Shown: positions 34,019 to 44,373 of the stretch, one piece after another
How positions within the stretch are numbered: the stretch's first letter is position 1
Layout of the letters: the number at the start of each line of letters is the position of its first letter
Assembly (NCBI RefSeq): GCF_030272615.1
Contig: NC_081409.1
Location: forward strand, 872,811,927 to 872,875,926
Direction of reading: 5' to 3'
Length of the DNA: 64,000 bases
Origin: Cryptomeria japonica
Taxonomy: Eukaryota; Streptophyta; Pinopsida; Cupressales; Cupressaceae
Position numbers and translations under genes: made by a program
Notes under the pieces: generated by a model
Databases searched by the model: none
The model's input: the letters and a program-made list of their open reading frames with translations, nothing else
What the model was told of the DNA's origin: nothing

Positions 34019-34629
34019 CGTACAAAACAAAGCATTCATTTCTTTTTTCTAAAAATTGTTTGGCTAGTCACATCATATGTTATTAAAACAAATCTATGTG
34101 AAAAAATGCACATGAAACACTTGCACATTGGATGTGTTTAAGAAGGAGGATAAGGACCTAGATGTTTTTTTACAGATGATTTTATTTTGTTTGAAGACAT
34201 TTGCAGACTATGGCCTTGAGCTCAAATCAAGGGCCACATAGTGACCCATTCTAGATTTGGTGTAAGCAATAGTGAAGCATAAAAAAAATCAAGTTGTAGA
34301 TCAAGATGGAGCAGCAGTTCCATGTGCTAGTGCAGGTGTGGATTATTTATCTCCAGTATCATGAAATGTTGTAGTTGCAATTTCCCTGGTAAACATGTGG
34401 AAAGATGGAGAAGGAACATGAAATGTTGTATGAATGCCACCTCCTTGCATGCGCTATAGGCATCTTTCACGAAAGCAACATTATAAACCTTGGGTTAGCA
34501 TAACCAAACAAAAATTGTCAAGATACTGTTGGACGTGGATTTTTTCCTTCTATTTCTAGACTGAAAAGTTAAAAAACTTGAAGGTGAAAAAGCACAGACC
34601 AATAAAAAATAAGTCAAAAAAATTTGAAA

Positions 34630-34807
34630 CATTAGAGACATGGAGACACAGACCACAAAGTATAGTACGATTTTTCCTGGCATCAGTTTCATAATCTTTT
34701 TTACTAGTAGCATCAGTGGCTATTATAGGAGGAACAATATAACCATTTATAATTGAACTCCACACATCAACTCCTAGAGAAACCAAGTAGGTTTGTATTC
34801 TAACCAT
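34630..34807 (-). pseudogene. Copia gag fragment (N-terminal)
   Basis: Minus-strand text 'IQTYLVSLGVDVWSSIINGY' and 'TSKKDYETDARKNRTILCGL' is the start of a copia UBN2/DUF4219-type gag. After LCGL the homology ends and the frame runs into unrelated sequence. It lies ~130 bp downstream of the primer-binding site at 34929-34940, the correct distance and orientation. Confidence 0.8.
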
Positions 34808-34928
34808 GCAAAAAACATAGTTAGTGCCATCAAATAGAGGTTATTTTGTAACTGAAGAACTTTATTGTGCAATGATTACAAGTATTCCCTAATCTAAGCT
34901 TGTTAGACCTATTACAAGGAACCTGGCT

Positions 34929-34940
34929 GCTTTGATACCA
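34929..34940 (-). promoter_or_regulatory. Copia primer-binding site (minus strand)
   Basis: Reads TGGTATCAAAGC on the minus strand, two bases inside the LTR end at 34943; initiator tRNA-Met type with one change from TGGTATCAGAGC. Confidence 0.85.
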
Positions 34941-34942
34941 CT

Positions 34943-35506
34943 TGTTGGAATACTTTAGATCATTGAGAGGGGGTGGGGTGAATTAGTGGTAGATAAAACC
35001 TAAACAAATGACGGTTAAATGTTCAAGACCAATAGTACTAAGACACAAAGTGTATTCTATAAGACATATAACAATCCACTAATCATATGAACCATTGATG
35101 CACATCACATGGCATAGATATTTGAGTGGAAAACCCTAGAAGGGTAAAAACCACTATGAAAGTAAATTTTATTATGCCTCACTGACTAATTACATTTAGA
35201 ACACCAAGCCTAGGAGCACCAAACCCTTTACAAGTTCAGGAGCACCAACTTTACTATGTAAAATACTGAAACACACGGAGTCCTACTCTTCTTACATTAA
35301 CACTACTGATTACTAATGGATTCTGTAACTCACAATTACACCTCACTCCTTTCTCCAAAAAAAGCCAAAACAAAGTGTTTCATTCTAAGAAAAAAATTAT
35401 CTTTTCATTCTATGATTCAATTTGCATTCATCTATCAAATATACCTCTTATCAACAAAAGAATTATGAATATTGTTAAGGGTAAAAGCACAAACCTCCGG
35501 TCAACA
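34943..35506 (-). mobile_element. Copia LTR (5' LTR of a minus-strand remnant)
   Basis: On the given strand it begins TGTTGGAATACT next to the primer-binding site and ends ...CCGGTCAACA, giving TGTTG/CAACA inverted termini, 564 bp. It contains the copia-typical 'gtggaaaaccctagaagggtaaaaaccac' at ~35130. With the gag fragment it forms the 5' end of a different copia family from the element at 17965; the rest of that element is lost. The outer boundary is inferred from the terminal bases. Confidence 0.65.
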
Positions 35507-36110
35507 CAACTAAAACTATTTAACTTTGACCGCATAAAAGTGACATTTCTAAATTAAATTTTGAAATTGAATTTTGAAATGATGCAAACTGATCAAATGT
35601 AAAAATATTAATGAAATTTATGTATGTTATTTTTAAAATTTTTTGGAAAAAATTTGATTTTTTTTTTGGAAAAAAATTGATTTTTTTTTTATAAATTCAA
35701 AGATAGATTTTTCATTGCTAAAAAATGCTAAAAATAAGGTATTCTAGTCAACTTCACCAAAATAAATGAGAACAAACTTTTTTTGATCTTTTTTCCAAAT
35801 AGAGAACATATATATGTAGTGTTAAAAAAAATAAATTAATTTTTATGTATATTTTTCTCGTTATAATATTTTGAAGTCCAACATAGCTAAATTTGATAGT
35901 TTTCATTCAGCGTCATCTTTTGACTACTAAATTTATAATTAACAAAAAAAAAACCCTTTTCGAGAAGATTCTCTCTTTTAGTGAAAAATATTTTTTAAAG
36001 TGTTTTAATATCATTTAATATTTTTTTTTAAATTTCTAATCAACCTCTTTATTAACTTTAAAAAGCTACTCACAATGTTTAATTAATTAAAAGTATTAAA
36101 AATAATCAAA
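35507..36110. other. AT-rich flank left of the CACTA element
   Basis: Homopolymeric A/T tracts; no coding or RNA feature supported. Confidence 0.5.
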
Positions 36111-36113
36111 ATA

Positions 36114-36410
36114 CACTAGTGCATTTGGGGCTCAATTCCGATGGCCGCTCGTCGGAATTCTGACTCTTTTTCGTCAGACTGCTGACAAATGCAACCCTCA
36201 AAAACTTGTTGTCGGATACTCTAACGAAAACCATCAAGTCTCCATGGGTGTATGTCTTACCAATAGCCTCATCGGTTATCGGCAAGACCAAATGTTCTCT
36301 TCGCCACTAGTGTAAGTCTTGCCGACGGATTTCATCGGCATGTACTAGCTCGACGACACCCGAGACATCAGGTCTCCATCAGTGTATGTATTATGGTTTG
36401 ATAAAATCAA
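36114..36410. repeat. CACTA left terminal and subterminal region
   Basis: CACTAGTGCATTTGGGG terminus, then motifs TCGGAATTCTGAC, GTCGGATA, 'catcggttatcggcaag', a second CACTAGTG at 36304 and 'ttgccgacggatttcatcggcatg'. The 11-mer GTCGGAATTCT (36151-36161) also occurs at 54905-54915 near the right end. Known: such clustered short motifs bind TnpA-like proteins in CACTA elements. Confidence 0.8.
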
Positions 36411-38267
36411 TAAAATTTTGTGTTTTGGAACTTGTTAATTCCAAATTTCCATGACAGTCACGTTTCATGCATTGTTTCAAGTTTCTTCTCATCAAGCAAA
36501 TAGATTAAAAATGTCTAATCAAGGATTGGAGGGTGAAGTGTAATGAATTAATTTTTTTTGTGCCAAGTTAGAGCAATGGTCATGAAGAATGAGGAGAGTT
36601 TGAATTGTTTTTCTCTAAATTGTCCAAAACCCACAGTTCTGGGTTAGTCACAAGGGTTTGTTAATATCCATTGATGTAGTCATTGAAAACTTCTCAAATT
36701 ATGGATTCCTATTGTCAACTCAAGTATCTTTCATATTGAATTGTTCTTATGTTGAATGGTTGTACAAATGTCAAGAAAACTAGTGCCCTAGCAGACTGAG
36801 ATAGAGTTTTCCCTGTTTTGGGATAACTAACCATATTGTTTTATTGAGTGATGTCTAATGGGTTGAAATAGGACTGTGTTGATTAAATAAGATTGGAACA
36901 ACTCTAAATAACCTTCCCCAGTATGATGGACATTAATAAGCCAAGAAAGTTTCAATGTACTTGTTTGATCATGACAGTCACAATGAATGATAGTTTGGGT
37001 TCCTTATTTTGCAGTTTTGGAATTTTGTAAGGATTCTATGAGTAAGTGCAGATTATGGGTTCTTGGGCAGTTGCAGTAGACATTAATGAGATGGGGGCAA
37101 TGAAAGAACACTCTTGGAGGACAGTGGTAAGTATATATTAAGGTATGATGGTTGAAATACTTGGTATTTTCACAATGTTAAGGCTAACATGGAGTTGCTT
37201 GAACATGTAACTTGTCTTGTTGAAAGTTGAGCTCAAGTAGAATGTGATGAGATTTAAAAGGAGAGAGTATCATATAGTGATAGGTGAGTTGACAGTGAAG
37301 AACAAATCACAATATGAAGCTCTAAAAAATTATAAGTGATGAAGTGAGAGGTTGATCCAAGTCAACGATCTAGAAAAAGGATGTGTTGGGGGTTTGTTGA
37401 GAACAAGTGAAGGGATGTGTACTAAGGGGGTTTGTTTCCCTAAGGTATGAATGATCAGTCATGAAGAGCATCAACTAGATCCCTCTACATCAACTACATA
37501 ATAAATATATGATCAATAACACTAGCATTGAAAAAACAAGTTCACAAGTCTAGAGGAGGAGTACTTTTAATGTATAGAACATGGTCATCAGCTGGACTAC
37601 CTGCAATACACTAATCATGGCCACTAGGTTGATGAGGATGCATAAAATCCTGTAAAAACAACACGTACATATTTTAGTTAATGACATAAAAGAGAATAAA
37701 ATATAAACCATTATTGAACTTTTGTTATAATTAAAGCTTTCATTACTGCTTACTTGCAAGTTATGTGTTGTCTACATCAATTGTTGCACCCTCTCTTTTA
37801 TTTCATCGGTCTGAGGGCTCATGGATGCCAAAGAAAGAATCTCTCTATTAATTTTTCTTTTTCATCATTTCTATAGGGTTTGTAGTAAATGAGATGTCAT
37901 CATCACATAATATTGTTGAGTCCACATCCCTATAGAGGTACGAAGGTATTGCAGGTTCCTTTCCCTTTCCCCAAACATCCGTCTATTACAAGAATATTAT
38001 TAACACTATCAAAATTACTCCAAAACACTCAAGAAAAGAATATAATAATGTAATAGTTTGCTTCTATCTAATTTGTACAATTACAATGAGGTTTACCTAC
38101 TTGGTAGAAGTGTCAGGACCTACATCCCTATTTGTGCTATGTGGCGGATCCATGTCGCCCTGTGAGAAAGAAAAAATATAAAAAAACGTTAGCGAAATGA
38201 AACCAATAGACTTAGCAAAAAAATTTAATAATAAAATGGTATATTGGAGTCATTAATTGGATGTTGG
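36411..38267. other. CACTA interior, mostly non-coding
   Basis: No clear gene. A minus-strand piece near 37900-37985 reads coherently (TDVWGKGKEPAIPSYLYRD, then 'STILCDDDISFTTNPIE') and may be a further exon of the gene whose SET-like exon lies at 38268-38575. The remainder is AT-rich. Confidence 0.4.
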
Positions 38268-38575
38268 TTAATTTAAATGGTATATAGTACATACCACCCC
38301 CATGATAGTAACTTTGTTTGTATCTATACGATTCAAATTGTAATCAATTAGCAGCTCTTCCCCTGCACTTATTGATTTTTTCGCACATACGAATACACGA
38401 TTTCCCTCACTCGCCTCAAATATGCAATTGGGTTGCTTATTAGTTGACCCAGGTCGCGTACTATTAATAAAACCTGCAATATTCCCTGTTGCTTTTGGTC
38501 TTCCATCAATGTATACAGCCACTCATTTTCCTTGATCATTATCTTCCTGTTGTATATAATTTGCTGACAGTGCAT
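38268..38575 (-). pseudogene. SET-domain-like exon
   Basis: The minus-strand frame reads 'RYALSANYIQQEDNDQGK', a TGA where Trp fits, 'VAVYIDGRPKATGNIAGFIN', then 'NRVFVCAKKSISAGEELLID' and YN. This follows the second half of a SET domain: substrate strand, N-x2-x-F-x-N, VFV.A...I..GEEL..DY. The catalytic Asn-His-Ser-Cys box is replaced by Asn-Ser-Thr-Arg, so methyltransferase activity is unlikely. The frame runs into GTATGT at ~38290, a plausible 5' splice site. It is downstream of and co-oriented with the transposase gene. It is either an accessory CACTA gene or a captured host exon. Confidence 0.55.
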
Positions 38576-38785
38576 ACCTACGCATATTTTTTTTATATCG
38601 AACAATCTACATCCAATTTTTGTAATTGCAACAAGGTCCAACAAACTCCATCAATTCAACAACTTTGTTGTAATAGACCTTTATGTCGTCCGTGGAAAAT
38701 AGGCCCAAACCATGTAACGACAAAGGTGCTATGCGATATATCCTCTCGTTAACACAAAAATCAGTGGAAGTTCCTTGGTTACCCA

Positions 38786-39109
38786 TTATTTCTTTAGATG
38801 TTTGTACCTCAAGGGAACCTCAATGTCACCTTTGGTCTCATTATCGTAAGAACATGAACCCCCTTGAGCAAGGAAAAATTCCATGTGTTTATTGAATTTT
38901 CTTCTAATCTTTTGACCTCTAGTTGATCTCCCTATTTTAGATCTACTACATGTCTCACTTTCATCTTCTATTCCTGCATTTCCCTCACTCGAGGAAGACA
39001 CATCTGACAAATACCTATTTGGTAATACCTGCACTCCATCAAATGAGAGAGTTAGCTGGTAATGAGAGAGATATTTTGCAAATTTGAGTAATGTTGATGA
39101 AGAAGTCAT
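38786..39109 (-). CDS. Unrecognised 107-codon frame upstream of the SET-like exon
   Basis: Starts MTSSSTLLKFAKYLSHYQLT and contains an acidic/serine stretch (SDVSSSSEGNAGIEDESE) and a strongly basic one (SKIGRSTRGQKIRRKFNKH) that could be a nuclear localisation signal. It ends at a stop after 'LRYKHLKK'. No family recognised. Spacing and strand suggest it belongs to the same transcription unit as the SET-like exon, as the second gene of the CACTA element. Confidence 0.4.
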   Translation of the reverse strand: MTSSSTLLKFAKYLSHYQLTLSFDGVQVLPNRYLSDVSSSSEGNAGIEDESETCSRSKIGRSTRGQKIRRKFNKHMEFFLAQGGSCSYDNETKGDIEVPLRYKHLKK

Positions 39110-39885
39110 CCCTAAAGTTGATATTGAGATTAAAATTTGAATAAATCCAACTGGGGCCTCAAGTGCTGATAACTGTATTAGATTTTTTGCTAATGTCGAG
39201 GTTTGAAAAACTAAGGAAGCTTGTTTTCCTAGTATTTTTTTTAAAAATAAACTATTTCTATAGGGTGTATTGACTTATACCTGTTGATCCATGAGACTAT
39301 GCAGGATCCTCGTCAAAGGGGTTCAAGTTCCTGCATATGTAATTCAATTATCTTATGTTAGCTAAAAATTACATGATACGTATACTAAAAATTACATAGT
39401 ACAGAACAAGAACAATATGTAGTCATCATAATCATTGTATATTTTTTTGTTCCTTACCTTTACTTTATGTAGGCTATGCAAGATCCTCAAGTAAAGGGTT
39501 GACAATGTCTATAGTCAATTACCTATTTCCACCAAGGGTGGCAGCATCACACAAAATATATACATGAAATCAACACCAACAATTGAGCATCATAAGCATT
39601 ACATTTATAATTTGATAAACCATAAATACATATGTATCATAAGCATCATAATCATCACATATATATCATCATATATGTAATTGAGCATCATAAGCATCAC
39701 ATATATATCATCATAAACATGTAATCCATCAAATATATATCATAAATCACCATCCATCACATAGCTAATAAACAGTCCACATAATGAATTAATTATGTAA
39801 CCATATATGTCAAATAAATTTCTATCAAGAAATCAATATTAAATAGATAATATAATAATCGCATACATCATACATTTCATTCATG

Positions 39886-39963
39886 TCATTGATCTTCTTC
39901 TTCATCCAACTCATCATCATGACCATCATGATCATGATCATCATCACCATCATCATGATCATG

Positions 39964-40011
<48 letters not shown>

Positions 40012-40077
40012 GTCACCATCATCATCATCGTCATCATCATCTTCATAATCATCATCATCATCATCATCATCGTCATT

Positions 40078-40124
<47 letters not shown>

Positions 40125-40125
40125 T

Positions 40126-40161
<36 letters not shown>

Positions 40162-40845
40162 ATCATCATCATCGTCATCATCATCGTCTTTGTCATCGTC
40201 ATCGTCATTGTCATCACCATCACAATCACCATCACCATCATCATCATCATCATCATCATCATTAGCTTCTTCTTCTTTGTGAACATTTTTGTCAGGAACA
40301 TCATCGACTAACTGTTGATCATGATCATCATCTACATCATCTTCTACTTCTTCAGTATCTTCTTCTTCCATCACATTATAATTTATCGGCCTTCCTCTTG
40401 GATCATGTCTAACAACAAATGACCAACCCAGTTTATGTGAAACCTGTGAGTAAAATACCTGCTCACATTGGCTTGGAAGAACATAGGGCTTATTTCTAAC
40501 TAGCTCAAATGACCTTGTATTAACCATTGTAAATCCATTATCATGTTTAATAACAGTTCTATCAGCATCATTTTTATTCAGTCCTAGCATGTACCATTTG
40601 ACGACAAACATAACTAATTTGAAGGAATTAAAGTCACACTCAAGTATATCATCCAAAATGCCATAGTATCGATTTTGAGACTCTTGAGGATGTATGTCGT
40701 TTCTAGATGAAATATTGGTCACCTCAAAGACTGCAGTTATCCCATAATCACAATTTTTCTTCGTGTCATCCAACTTTTTGATGCGAAATTTATGACCATT
40801 GAAGCATATAGTGTTGTGGTGTTTGACTTGCAATATGTCAAACAT
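39886..40845 (-). CDS. TNP2 transposase C-terminal exon: DUF4216 plus poly-aspartate tail
   Basis: Open for 319 codons. Residues ~1-165 match DUF4216 of plant CACTA transposases ('NRYYGILDDILECDFNSFKL', 'LPSQCEQVFYSQ', 'LGWSFVVRHDPRGRP'). Residues ~175-205 are Glu/Asp-rich. Residues ~206-310 are almost pure Asp with scattered Asn, Gly, Glu, His and Tyr, encoded by a GAT/GAC repeat. The preceding exon ends at ~40905 with a CAG|GTATGT donor ('LVYGLRDKQ'), so the Met at 40845 is probably internal and the exon begins a little upstream. The Asp tail is repeat expansion; no function is assigned. Confidence 0.8.
39905..40262. repeat. (ATC)n/(GAT)n trinucleotide microsatellite inside coding sequence
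   Basis: About 358 bp of imperfect ATC/GTC/ACC triplets on the given strand, in frame with the minus-strand DUF4216 exon, where GAT and GAC both give Asp. The non-coding flank 39590-39760 shows looser 'atcataagcatcat' repeats. Confidence 0.9.
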
Positions 40846-40902
40846 GTAAAAATTATTACATCATGAGTTGATGAACATATGGGTGATTAATAAATGTATA
40901 CA

Positions 40903-41457
40903 TACCTGTTTATCTCTTAAACCATATACTAAATCAATTTCCCTTTGCATAACATTGGAATCTCCATTACGATGAGCTTCTTTAATCAATGAAGACACAC
41001 CTTCCCATGTTAATGTGCGACCAGAATGTTGACATCATTCAATCCATACCTTCATCCAATGAAGATTGTTTGCAATATACAAATGTAGTGCATCCCACTC
41101 TCGACCAAGTGTACAAAAAATAAATAGATGACTTTCAACCGATTTATTTTAAAGATTAAGAATTAGTAAGTAACTACAATAACATCTTATAGTTACCTCT
41201 CACTTTCCTCAATATACCTTCCCCATCAAGTACTCCCCTTCAAATTTTTTAATGTGGTTGGGATCCCAAATGTGATCTACGTGGATCTTTGCTGCAAACT
41301 TAGAAAGATATTCAGTAATGTACACCATAGTCTGGTATACCATATATCCCTCCACCATAGAACCCTCAGGATGTGCTCTTTGTCGAACCAAAGCCTTCAA
41401 AAATTTCATGTGCCTCTCAATCATCCACATTGACCTAGTGTGTACAGGTCCACACAA
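40903..41457 (-). pseudogene. TNP2 transposase: DUF4218 and linker exons
   Basis: At 41209-41457 the minus strand reads 'CGPVHTRSMWMIERHMKFLK' and 'RAHPEGSMVEGYMVYQTMVY', the DUF4218 signature (GPV..R....ER....LK...R..A.PEGS..E.Y). Lower down, 40906-41120 reads 'LHLYIANNLHWMKVWIE', a TGA, then 'TLTWEGVSSLIKEAHRNGDS' and 'MQREIDLVYGLRDKQ'. The in-frame TGA near 41034 breaks the enzyme. Confidence 0.8.
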
Positions 41458-42275
41458 TTAAATCTCCTCAACTTGGTGTATGAGGTAGTGTTATTGTGAA
41501 TTGAAAAAAGTTGAAGGTAGACACTTTTGCATTTCACAAATTAGATGAAGAATTTTAATCTTCCAATATTTTATATCTTCTTTATGGATTTTTTTAGATG
41601 ACAACCACCTACAAGAGATTCAAGATGCAAAAATATATAAACAAGACTTTACAAAATAATATACAATATATTACAGAACAAGTAAAACAAATCGCAAATA
41701 TAATATCTATACAAAAAATTGAACAAACATCACTACTTACCTCATTTATTTTTCAAGATCATATATGACTTGCTTGACATTATTGTCGAAGTGGTCTGGG
41801 AGAGATAGAGGTAGAACGTACTGCAACAATTTTAAAATGATCTTTTCATTGTTTTCTAACATAATACAATGAAAAGTACATGTGTGGTATACAAATATAT
41901 AGTAAATAAACAAGAACATGAATTACCTTAATGAAGGTATGACAATCATACTTTTTCATCCCTGGCCCAAATTCACTTTTCTTTGATATGAGATTGTTTA
42001 CGTTCACAGCAAATCTTGTGGGAAATCGAATTTTTCGTATGAATTATTTTATAGAATTTCTTTGCTTCTCCGTTAATAACCAAGGAAGGGCACTTATATT
42101 AATCTAGTCTCCACTGCTATTTGATTGAATGACATTTTTTATTGCACGAATGGATTCCTGAATATCACTACAAATTTTGACAATTTTTTCTTTGTCACGC
42201 CTTCCATCCAATATTTTCCATAATGTCTTTGTTATATTCTTTCCAATATGCATAGTATCAGAAAAATACACAATT
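41458..42275 (-). pseudogene. TNP2 transposase: end of Transposase_21 region, frame-broken
   Basis: Not open as one frame, but the minus strand reads in order 'MHIGKNITKTLWKILDGRRD' (42250-42190), 'IQESIRAIKNVIQSNSS' (42160), 'ISALPWLLTEKQRNSIK' (42095), 'IRKIRFPTRFAVNVNNLISK' (42035), 'GPGMKKYDCHTFIK' (41970-41935) and 'YVLPLSLPDHFDNNVKQVIYDL' in pieces (41820-41755). These are the NVFHN..., YTLT..., KFPDGY..., GMKSHDCH and LLPVALR blocks typical of TNP2, separated by probable introns at ~41830-41930 and 41460-41750. Confidence 0.7.
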
Positions 42276-42975
42276 TATAGCTTCTTGTAGTAGGACAACC
42301 TACTAAATTGTTTGGGATAACTTTTTAGTCCCTTTGGAACGTGGTCATCCATGCCTTGATGACCTTCATGATCATCAATTACATCATCAGTAAACAAAAC
42401 ACAATAGAAAAATACAAATTCCAAACATAAACCATTAGATGGAATGACATTACCTTGACAATTAATTCTATTATATTCCCACTTCCATAGGTGAGGTGTC
42501 ATTCTTCGTGGCTTTGATGTAGTCTCTTCTTTCCCATTGAAAAGATATTTTTTAGTATTCTGATACTTATGATTTTTGTGGAGGAAGTTCCTATACTCAT
42601 CAAACACTTGCTTTCCTAAACTTTTTGAATGACGAGATTTCATCTTTGGACCACAAATTGGACATGCAAATTTTCCCTTTGTTTGAAGACCTAGAAGATA
42701 ATGTATAATTCGATTAAATATGTAAATTTTTATAATTATAATTATCATGCGCAACTTGAACACTATAAAATACCACAAAAATATGTTAGCCCTGGGGCAT
42801 CACGTATTGTCCATACAAGCATTGCATGGAATTGAAATTCTCTTTGTTCTACTAGTCTAGAGATGTCATACATGGTGACACCATTCCATAACTCTAGCAA
42901 CTTGTTGATAAGAGGCTCAATATATACATTCATATCTTTAACTTGGTACTTACCTAGTTGAATGAACAAAAACAT
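42275..42975 (-). pseudogene. TNP2 transposase: middle exons
   Basis: 42763-42975: 'IEPLINKLLELWNGVTMYDI' and 'FQFHAMLVWTIRDAPG', equivalent to the YL.PLI.EL..LW..G + A.L.WTI.DFP block of Transposase_21. 42275-42690: 'GLQTKGKFACPICGPKM' (the G..T.G..ACP.C motif), followed by a lineage-variable stretch. An AT-rich gap (~42690-42785) with frame change fits an intron. Confidence 0.8.
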
Positions 42976-42985
42976 TACATAATAA

Positions 42986-43315
42986 TTATGACCATTTTAC
43001 TGCAATATTTATAATTAAATGCAGATGACTATTAAATGAGAAAATACTTGGAACAATCATTGCCAACATTATGTGCTCCCTCTTTATTGACATCCATTGA
43101 GGAATGTTATTGTTGATAACAAAAATGGGCCACATCGAGTAAATAGATCTCAACTCTACAAATGGATTGACACAGTCCGTTGCCAATGAAATCCTGAGAT
43201 TATGAGGTTCTTCTTTAAAGTGTGGCCACTTTTCCTCTATGTCCATAAATATTGGACCATCTGCAGGCATTCGAGTAATGTCATCTCGATTTCTATTGCG
43301 TGCATGGTAATCCAT
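42986..43315 (-). CDS. TNP2 transposase: Transposase_21 core exon
   Basis: Reads MDYHARNRNRDDITRMPADG, then 'WPHFKEEPHNLRISLATDCV', NPF and 'YSMWPIFVINNNIPQWMS'. This is the best conserved block of CACTA TNP2 transposases (HA..R..D..MRHPADG, EPRN.RLGL.TDGFNPF, YS.WPV.L..YNLPPW). Known: TNP2/TnpD-like proteins cut the element ends. It continues from the exon at 43319-43607 across a TAA at ~43316. Loss of the Gly after Asp in the TDG box (Cys here) is a departure from the consensus. Confidence 0.88.
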   Translation of the reverse strand: MDYHARNRNRDDITRMPADGPIFMDIEEKWPHFKEEPHNLRISLATDCVNPFVELRSIYSMWPIFVINNNIPQWMSIKREHIMLAMIVPSIFSFNSHLHLIINIAVKWS

Positions 43316-43607
43316 AAATTATGCCAAGCTAGTGCACTTGAATAATTGTTGCATACGTGGAATAATGGGAATATAACGAAGAACCTTGTGAGGAACCTTT
43401 TTTGTTATTTGATCCATTCGATATCTACTGATATGACATTTAGGGCATTTTGTTCCAAATTCATTGTTTTTATGATATATAATATGATCATTGGGACAAG
43501 CATCTATTGCTTGATACTCCATTCCAATATCTTTCATAATGGCAGATAATTCTCGGTATGAGCGAGGTAGAATATTTGATGGTGGTAACAAAAGCTCACC
43601 TATCAAT
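43316..43607 (-). CDS. TNP2 transposase: exon 2
   Basis: Begins at 43607 after a clean 3' splice site (TTTTTTTCTTTAG|ATTGATAGG). It reads 'LIGELLLPPSNILPRSYREL', 'YQAIDACPNDHIIYHKNNEF', 'CPKCHISRY' and 'KKVPHKVLRYIPIIPRMQQL'. These match the LP..N.LP.SYYE, I..CPN.C.LY, CP.C...R and KKVLRYFPL.PRLQRLF blocks of TNP2. An upstream Met at 43666 is intronic, so annotations starting there would be wrong. Confidence 0.85.
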
Positions 43608-43696
43608 CTAAAGAAAAAAATATAATTTGTTAATATAAAGAATATTAATGGTACATGATTCACCATTTATTAACTATAATGACATATCTGACATAC
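43608..43696 (-). other. 89-bp intron of the transposase gene with intact splice sites
   Basis: On the minus strand the donor is AAG|GTATGTC (intron starts at 43696) and the acceptor is TTCTTTAG|ATT (intron ends at 43608), with a T-rich tract before the acceptor. Removing it joins the SN..FS.ML block of exon 1 to the LLLPPSN block of exon 2 as in other CACTA transposases. Confidence 0.8.
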
Positions 43697-44043
43697 CTTA
43701 ACATACGTGAGAATGTTATGTTGGATAAACCATTCATAACCTTCAAGTTCACCAACAACAATACAACAGAGAGAAGAGTTGTTTGGGAGCCTTCGTAAAG
43801 GGCCTCATATGCCTTCTCAAGTAGAGGCAAATCATGAACATAATCAGGGTCATCTTGATCATCATGATCACCTGTGCCAGTACTAAATGTGTCATGGATC
43901 AATGTATTTGTACCATCATCTTCAATTGTGTTTTCTTGTGTATGATCATCATCTTCCATGGGATCATTATCTTCAACTTTGATATTCACACCTCCATGTT
44001 CCTCCACTTCAAAAACCATATTCTCCGGGTTGTGTTGGTCCAT
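43697..44043 (-). CDS. TNP2 transposase: acidic linker and start of Transposase_21
   Basis: Reads MDQHNPENMVFEVEEHGGVN, a long Asp/Glu-rich linker, 'YEALYEGSQTTLLSVVLLLV', then 'NGLSNITFSRMLR' ending at the donor at 43697. The LY.G....L....L..N.K..N..SN..F..ML block is typical of the TNP2 N-terminal half. The apparent C-terminal residues after MLR are intron translation. Confidence 0.8.
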
Positions 44044-44115
44044 ATCATGTGCCCTGGGGTGCTCAACCTATATAAAAATAATCAACATAAATAAACCATG
44101 ATCATGATCTCATCA

Positions 44116-44373
44116 TCAAGTGATTTCATATGTATATAAATTGTTAAAACGATATAATGAACAATTTACCAATTGATGATAATCATGTCCCCCTTCAATG
44201 TGACCATGTTGCCAACAATGTTTATTAGTTATTTTGATTAGAAGTCTTCTAGTCTTTAAGCCCTTACAAATTTTGCAGGGACAATAACATTTTCCATCAC
44301 CTTTTCTTTTTGAGTTAGACCACAATCTAGCAATTGTCTCCTTATTTTGTTCTTCACTGATATTATCTGACAT
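44116..44373 (-). CDS. TNP2 transposase: first exon (Transpos_assoc domain)
   Basis: Starts at the ATG at 44371-44373 (MSDNISEEQNKETIARLWSN). It contains 'CYCPCKICKGLKTRRL', 'LIKITNKHCWQHG' and 'GGHDYHQLV', matching the Transpos_assoc (PF13963) order of CPC..C, H.....GF and W..HGE, a zinc-binding-like module at the N-terminus of CACTA transposases. It is probably joined by an intron (~44050-44165) to the acidic linker exon. The first Met choice is supported by the domain lying directly after it. Confidence 0.8.
   Translation of the reverse strand: MSDNISEEQNKETIARLWSNSKRKGDGKCYCPCKICKGLKTRRLLIKITNKHCWQHGHIEGGHDYHQLVNCSLYRFNNLYTYEIT

Noticed and set aside
34300-34370. Possible CIPK activation-loop exon
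   Set aside because: Only a short DNA-level resemblance (gcacatggaactgctgctcc); no frame gives a convincing kinase match.
36304-36311. Second CACTAGTG as an alternative left terminus
   Set aside because: Sequence after it does not match the right end, and the flanking ATA duplication is only found for 36114.
39883-40311. + strand and alternate-frame ORFs made of Ile, Ser or Met runs
   Set aside because: Shadows of the ATC repeat that encodes the minus-strand poly-Asp tail.
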